Shown: piece by piece, positions 14,395 through 14,776 of the stretch
How positions within the stretch are numbered: position 1 is the stretch's first letter
How the letters are laid out: the number at the start of each line of letters is the position of its first letter
NCBI GenBank assembly: GCA_964575715.1
Contig: CAZNSG010000214.1
Span: 1 to 14,776, forward strand
Length of the DNA stretch: 14,776 nt
Origin: PNAI01 sp964575715
Lineage (GTDB): Bacteria; Pseudomonadota; Alphaproteobacteria; Rhizobiales; Xanthobacteraceae
Direction of reading: 5' to 3'
The notes under the pieces: generated by a model
Database searches by the model: none
What the model was told of the DNA's origin: nothing
What the model saw: the letters and a program-made list of their open reading frames with translations, nothing else
Program-made: the position numbers and the translations under genes

Positions 14395-14504
14395 GGGACA
14401 TCCACATCGATACGATACGATGCATAGTAAATTTTTCGAGCTCGAAACACAATATCAGCGGCGGGGAGCCTGGCGGCGAGCAGAATCACGCGCACGCTGT
14501 GTCA
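14395..14504. other. Upstream region of the Bug operon
   Basis: It holds the promoter and palindrome described separately, and a short tandem run CGATA-CGATA-CGATG (14408-14422) in what would be the mRNA leader. From about 14455 to the first palindromic repeat I see nothing recognisable. Confidence 0.5.
14424..14452 (-). promoter_or_regulatory. Promoter of the Bug/monooxygenase operon with operator-like palindrome
   Basis: On the minus strand, TTGTGT (complement of 14447-14452), a 17-bp spacer, and TACTAT (complement of 14424-14429). The spacer contains a perfect 12-bp palindrome TTCGAGCTCGAA (14435-14446) directly abutting the -35 box. A dimeric repressor bound there would block RNA polymerase, as expected for a substrate-inducible catabolic operon. 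No regulator gene is in the window. Confidence 0.6.
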
Positions 14505-14553
14505 GAGCATGATCCCGAAAAGTGGGAACCGGTTTCCGGATAAGATCATGCTC
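14505..14553. repeat. 49-bp palindromic REP-like element, copy B
   Basis: Same unit as copy A: arms GAGCATGATC (14505-14514) and GATCATGCTC (14544-14553) around the CCGAAAAGTGG core. It is separated from copy C by 7 bp (AAACAAA), giving a 56-bp period and a paired, same-orientation arrangement. Confidence 0.88.
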
Positions 14554-14560
14554 AAACAAA

Positions 14561-14609
14561 GAGCATGATCCCGAAAAGTGGAAACCGGCTTTCGGAAAAG
14601 ATCATGCTC
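14561..14609. repeat. 49-bp palindromic REP-like element, copy C
   Basis: Arms GAGCATGATC (14561-14570) and GATCATGCTC (14600-14609). Its core is closer to copy A than to copy B (GAAACCGG and TTCGGAAAAG rather than GGAACCGG and CCGGATAAG). It is followed by AACAAG and then, about 50 bp on, the apparent insertion sequence end. Confidence 0.88.
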
Positions 14610-14658
14610 AAACAAGAAGCTAGAACCCCGCTCTGATTCCATCAAGAACGATAGGGCC

Positions 14659-14776
14659 CTAGCAGCCTGTCGGACTTAACGCAGTCTGGCAACGGGCGTA
14701 GAATCACAACTATTGATTCTCCCAATGAGAGCGCCCTTCCGATGAACAATTTTCGCACGATTGACCGCCAGACCGG
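14659..14776 (+). mobile_element. Left end of an IS1182-like insertion sequence (cut by window edge)
   Basis: From about 14659 the sequence TAGCAGCCTGTCGGACTTA resembles, from memory, the terminal inverted repeat of IS1182-family elements in rhizobia. It is followed by an inverted repeat AGAATCA (14700-14706) / TGATTCT (14714-14720), which may protect against outside transcription or form part of the transposase promoter region. A transposase-like start codon follows at 14742. The exact boundary and any target duplication cannot be fixed without the other end. Confidence 0.55.
14742..14776 (+). CDS. IS1182-family transposase, first 11 codons (3' truncated by window edge)
   Basis: ATG 14742 opens a frame reading MNNFRTIDRQT before the window ends. 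I recall IS1182-family transposases beginning in this way (an aromatic residue, R, IDRxTGFLLPPS...). The residues seen fit, and the adjoining terminal-repeat-like sequence supports it. A Shine-Dalgarno is not obvious (GAGAGCG at 14726-14732). Too little is present to judge whether the gene is intact. Confidence 0.5.
   Translation, partial: MNNFRTIDRQT

Noticed and set aside
14505..14609. CRISPR array
   Set aside because: Only two units with a 7-bp spacer; the repeats are long palindromes and also occur singly at 9108, so they are REP-like elements.

Overview
The window looks like chromosomal DNA of a high-GC alphaproteobacterium of the order Hyphomicrobiales (Bradyrhizobium, Rhodopseudomonas or Xanthobacteraceae-like). 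The grounds are the CobT-type aerobic cobaltochelatase subunit, a SUV3-like helicase followed by an S4 protein, a 7Fe ferredoxin FdxA and a CarD regulator (an order I recall from this group), and copies of the palindromic 'catgatcccgaaaagtgg' repeat common in these genomes. No database search was possible, so names rest on motifs and recalled families.

Bases 1 to about 10,950 are a housekeeping block. The 3' end of cobT is followed by a secreted phytase-like esterase (both +), then rpmB (L28, -) converging on it. After a 320-bp divergent region comes a secreted DUF3108 protein (+). A 350-bp non-coding gap holds one perfect DnaA-box 9-mer. A DCC thiol-disulfide protein then overlaps by 4 bp with a saccharopine-dehydrogenase-like/DUF4166 fusion, and a 1,092-residue SUV3-like helicase starts 7 bp later. 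A 49-bp palindromic repeat sits exactly between the helicase stop and the S4 gene, then come fdxA and carD. The AT-rich fdxA-carD intergenic region is the richest regulatory stretch: two inverted repeats, a good sigma70-type promoter, and a strong intrinsic terminator only about 50 nt after the predicted transcription start and about 240 nt before the carD start codon.

Beyond the carD terminator the window changes character. On the minus strand lies a probable catabolic operon, read right to left: a Bug/TctC-type substrate-binding protein with a clear promoter carrying a 12-bp palindrome, a second diverged Bug paralogue, a short in-frame remnant of what looks like a third and more classical Bug protein, and an FAD-dependent aromatic-ring monooxygenase. 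The TctA/TctB membrane subunits are absent. The right edge carries two tandem copies of the palindromic repeat, then the apparent left end of an IS1182-like insertion sequence whose transposase begins in the last 35 bases.

The features most worth a second look are the promoter-terminator arrangement upstream of carD, the decayed Bug fragment, the repeat that supplies in-frame start codons to the S4 gene, and the translationally coupled DCC/DUF4166 pair of unknown function.
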